DNA of 64,000 nucleotides from Leptolyngbya sp. SIO1E4 (GTDB lineage Bacteria; Cyanobacteriota; Cyanobacteriia; Phormidesmidales; Phormidesmidaceae): NCBI GenBank assembly GCA_010672825.2, contig JAAHFU020000003.1, positions 124,001 to 188,000 of the forward strand, read 5' to 3'. Shown piece by piece: positions 61,508 to 64,000 of this stretch (position 1 is its first letter; each line of letters starts with the position of its first letter). The notes under the pieces were generated by a model. It saw only the letters and a program-made list of their open reading frames with translations, ran no database searches and was not told where the DNA came from. The position numbers and the translations under genes were made by a program.

Positions 61508-63979
61508 TTACTCCCAAGCTTTCAAGATATTGGCCCAATAGCTGATTAGGTTGCTCAACTGGGCTCTGCGGGTTTCGAAGTTAGCCGCAATGATGATGAA
61601 AATGAGCCCGGCAATCAGACCCACTATCCACTTCAGTAGGGGATAGATGAAGCTAAGAATCACTAACTGGTAAGTTGCGTTTAACAGAAAGATAATCGTA
61701 CCGACGTATAAGAAAGCGCGAATGCGTAAAATCAACCCGGCAAAAATGGCCACCAGGCTAATACCCCCAGGCAGCAGCCCCGAGGTTGTATCGGTCAGCA
61801 GGGGAACGCCGCAAATCATGCCAGTGCCGATTACGCGGAGATGGTGGCGCAATTGATAGGAAGAGGGTTGCTGAAGATCCGGATCTATCCAGGTGGTGTA
61901 CAGGAGAGATAGCCCCCCTAAACAGGCCAACGTGGAGGGAGTCACCCAGTTGAACTGGGCAAACCAGGCAAGCAGCGCCCAGTCTATCAGCAGAATACTG
62001 AGGTAGCTCCAACGCGGTTGATGGTACTTCCAAGCCAGGAAGCTGTAAAATCCTGCGCAAATGAATAGGCTCACGGGTGCGATCGCATCACTGCTCATCA
62101 CAGTCCCTAGGCGCTCAGGATCAATGGCGGCGATGAAAAGAGGCCTGGCAACAACGCTAGCGATCGGCAACACCCCGCTCATTACCAACCAGGGCCTTTT
62201 AGGCCAACCCCACACTTGCCAGGGTAGGCCATGCATGATGGTAGCCACGCCCGTAGCCAAGGCGGCCATCCAGGGCAATATCGCTTGCAGTACAGCTGGG
62301 GGCAGCAGCAGCGTCGCACTGTAGACCCCCAAACCCAAGGCTTCTAACCCTCCCAGATATACCCACAGCTCGGCCAGTATTGGGGATGACTGCCGTTGTC
62401 CCTGTTTAAAGGCATACCGGGCCAAAAACACGCCAGCCCCCAAACCCAGCAGGAGATGTTGCTGTGGGGGATAGTTGAAAACGCCCAAGAGTAAACCGCT
62501 TCCCGCTATCCAATGGCCGTGAGCCACCGCTATCAGTTGTCGGGTTTCCAGATGCAGGAAGGTTGCTAACCAGGGCGTCAGAATGTCATAGGCGTAGACT
62601 ATCATCGCTGCCAGCGCCGCCAGTGCCACCCACTGGTCACCGATTGCTAAGGGGCGAATTTGGTAAAACGCCAGCTCAAACGCAGCCGCGCTGATTCCCA
62701 CAAGAGCGAGGTAAATCAAGGGCTTAAAAGCGGGTTTGCGGCGACCAATCCCCACCGCAATCACCACCAACCCCAACGTGTTAAGCCCTGTCCAGCTATT
62801 GAAAATGTTGGTTCTTAGCACAGCGCCTATGGCTCCGTACACCAGGGGCAAGATGTGCCAGCTACTGAGCATGTGAGGAGAATGACGATGACGATGCAGC
62901 CAATCTCCTAAAATCTGCACAATAATTCCTAGCAGAACATTCACCAGTGCCACCACCACCAGAGACTGATTAGCCCAGCCCAAACTTTCGATGACCAGCA
63001 ACTCTAAACCCCAGCCAATGGCATAAACCCCCCAGCTTCTGGGATACTGCCAGTGACGAAACACCAGCGTTACAAGCAACACAGCCGCTGCCAAAACGAT
63101 CGACAGCGGGGCAGGTTGCCTTTCTGAAACGGTGAAAAAAGCGTGAGAAGTGAGCAACAGCAGCAAACCAGCTCCCAGGTTTAGCGCCCAAATATCAGCA
63201 CTTTTTTGATAGATCGCGAACAAAGCGGTGTGATGAGACTGCAAACGAGACCGCAGCAGTTGCCGGAAGATCCAGAGGGCTGCGACGATGCAGGCCACGA
63301 TCAACGACCAATCCGCAACAGACCGCACAGGTGCCATTCTGTAGCCATCCCATAGGCCCACTGCCAGGGTGCTCAAGACTAACCCCACGGTTAAGAATGC
63401 TGCCGTTTTGGAGATGAGATAACGGCTATGGATGGCCATCATGGCTGCAGCTGTCCCCAAAACGATGAACCGTGCTCCAGGAACCAGGGCAAGTGGCCAC
63501 AGTGCCACCAACAGCACCGCCGCGCTTAGCCACAGATTCTTTGGCAGGAGAGGCGACTGCCCACTGCGGTATGCCGCCGTCACCATGACCACTAACAGAC
63601 TCAGCAATGCCCCAACCAAATCAGACAGCCTCCAGACGCCTGAAGTCAGTGGTTGACCAGCAATACTCCCATCGATCAGTCCTAAAACGATACTCCCATC
63701 GATCAGTCCTAAAACGATGCCAACTATCAAGACCCCAGCCCAGAAATCGCAGGCATTGGCATATAGCATCAGAAGATTGTCTGATGACTCCGCTGGAGAC
63801 GGCCCAGGAACTGCGATTCCTCGGCTGTCTCTGGCATTCTCAGGCATGCGAGACCCTTGCATATTGCCTCTTTTCGGCAGTGTTGGCTGAGACACCCCAT
63901 TTGATATTTCTGGGGCAGGGGGATCGCTGTGGGGCGATCGCGCTCCACAGCGGGTAATCTGTTCAAATCGCGTCATCAA
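61508..63979 (-). CDS. Large polytopic membrane protein, start near or past window edge
   Basis: This protein has at least 823 aa. After about 65 non-membrane, basic residues come more than 20 hydrophobic segments to the C-terminus (for example LLSLLVVMVTAAY and FIVLGTAAAMMAIHS). No family motif is recognised with confidence; it is similar in style to cyanobacterial DUF2157-like membrane proteins. The frame stays open from the possible TTG/ATG start at 63979 to the right edge, so the real start may be further on. A 9-residue duplication, GLIDGSIVL, lies in the first membrane loop. Confidence 0.75.
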   Translation of the reverse strand: MMTRFEQITRCGARSPHSDPPAPEISNGVSQPTLPKRGNMQGSRMPENARDSRGIAVPGPSPAESSDNLLMLYANACDFWAGVLIVGIVLGLIDGSIVLGLIDGSIAGQPLTSGVWRLSDLVGALLSLLVVMVTAAYRSGQSPLLPKNLWLSAAVLLVALWPLALVPGARFIVLGTAAAMMAIHSRYLISKTAAFLTVGLVLSTLAVGLWDGYRMAPVRSVADWSLIVACIVAALWIFRQLLRSRLQSHHTALFAIYQKSADIWALNLGAGLLLLLTSHAFFTVSERQPAPLSIVLAAAVLLVTLVFRHWQYPRSWGVYAIGWGLELLVIESLGWANQSLVVVALVNVLLGIIVQILGDWLHRHRHSPHMLSSWHILPLVYGAIGAVLRTNIFNSWTGLNTLGLVVIAVGIGRRKPAFKPLIYLALVGISAAAFELAFYQIRPLAIGDQWVALAALAAMIVYAYDILTPWLATFLHLETRQLIAVAHGHWIAGSGLLLGVFNYPPQQHLLLGLGAGVFLARYAFKQGQRQSSPILAELWVYLGGLEALGLGVYSATLLLPPAVLQAILPWMAALATGVATIMHGLPWQVWGWPKRPWLVMSGVLPIASVVARPLFIAAIDPERLGTVMSSDAIAPVSLFICAGFYSFLAWKYHQPRWSYLSILLIDWALLAWFAQFNWVTPSTLACLGGLSLLYTTWIDPDLQQPSSYQLRHHLRVIGTGMICGVPLLTDTTSGLLPGGISLVAIFAGLILRIRAFLYVGTIIFLLNATYQLVILSFIYPLLKWIVGLIAGLIFIIIAANFETRRAQLSNLISYWANILKAWE
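63665..63718 (-). repeat. Perfect 27-bp in-frame tandem duplication
   Basis: ACTCCCATCGATCAGTCCTA and the rest of a 27-bp unit occur twice in a row (63665-63691, 63692-63718), encoding GLIDGSIVL twice in the large membrane protein. Confidence 0.9.
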
Positions 63980-64000
63980 AGCGTGCCGCAGCCCCCATAG

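Overview
The window is cyanobacterial chromosome. It carries ndhB, a high-light-inducible (HLIP) mini-protein, cyanobacterial-type topA, ribBA and rpiA, a membrane-targeted Mn superoxide dismutase, ComFB-like and Sll1717-like genes, and many GCGATCGC (HIP1) octamers. It is probably a Leptolyngbya-like or related lineage, but nothing in the sequence fixes the genus.

Left accessory region (1-16.4 kb). The window opens with the 5' part of an NB-ARC (STAND) ATPase gene on the minus strand. Next to it is a 49-bp copy of the 3' half of tRNA-Phe (850-898). The intact tRNA-Phe(GAA) lies at 16321-16393 and contains the same 49 bp (16315-16363). The 15.4 kb between them has the layout of an element integrated at the anticodon loop of tRNA-Phe, but no recombinase gene is visible inside it. 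Almost all of it is one minus-strand run of ten closely spaced genes ending at a hairpin terminator. In transcription order they encode a subtilisin-like protease; a beta-trefoil/coiled-coil/Ala-rich protein; two unrecognised alpha-rich proteins (570 and 349 aa); a 739-aa protein with a Gly-rich, membrane-active-looking segment; a 785-aa protein whose N-terminal third matches the catalytic layout of CyaA/edema factor/ExoY nucleotidyl cyclase toxins; a 111-aa protein; a 261-aa protein resembling effector-associated adaptor domains; and two long disordered proteins full of short repeated motifs. This is my candidate for an undescribed system: a protease plus putative cyclase effector plus scaffold proteins, carried as a tRNA island.

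16.4-34 kb. Mixed housekeeping and accessory genes: a vitamin-K-carboxylase-like membrane protein, an alpha/beta hydrolase lacking the usual nucleophile, a P2A-type Ca2+ ATPase, a truncated class A beta-lactamase remnant, an M52-type protease, a ComFB-like protein, a phosphoribosyltransferase, a GPH-family symporter, an aldo/keto reductase, rpiA, a NuiA-like protein, a pentapeptide-repeat membrane protein, an Sll1717-family P-loop ATPase and a PBP4-type carboxypeptidase.

34-46 kb. A decayed MntA-HepT toxin-antitoxin pair, an amidase/glucosaminidase wall hydrolase, a SpoIID-domain protein, an M48 protease, a feoA-feoB-feoC iron(II) uptake operon with a two-domain FeoA, a small Cys-rich protein and the anchored MnSOD.

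46-64 kb. HLIP, ndhB, topA, a carotenoid-desaturase-like flavoprotein, a Pro/Ser/Gly-rich anchored protein, an OmpR-family regulator, ribBA, ddl, several small proteins and a large polytopic membrane protein reaching the right edge. A family of about 60-98 bp interspersed repeats and a MITE-like insertion are scattered through the intergenic regions from 23 kb rightwards.
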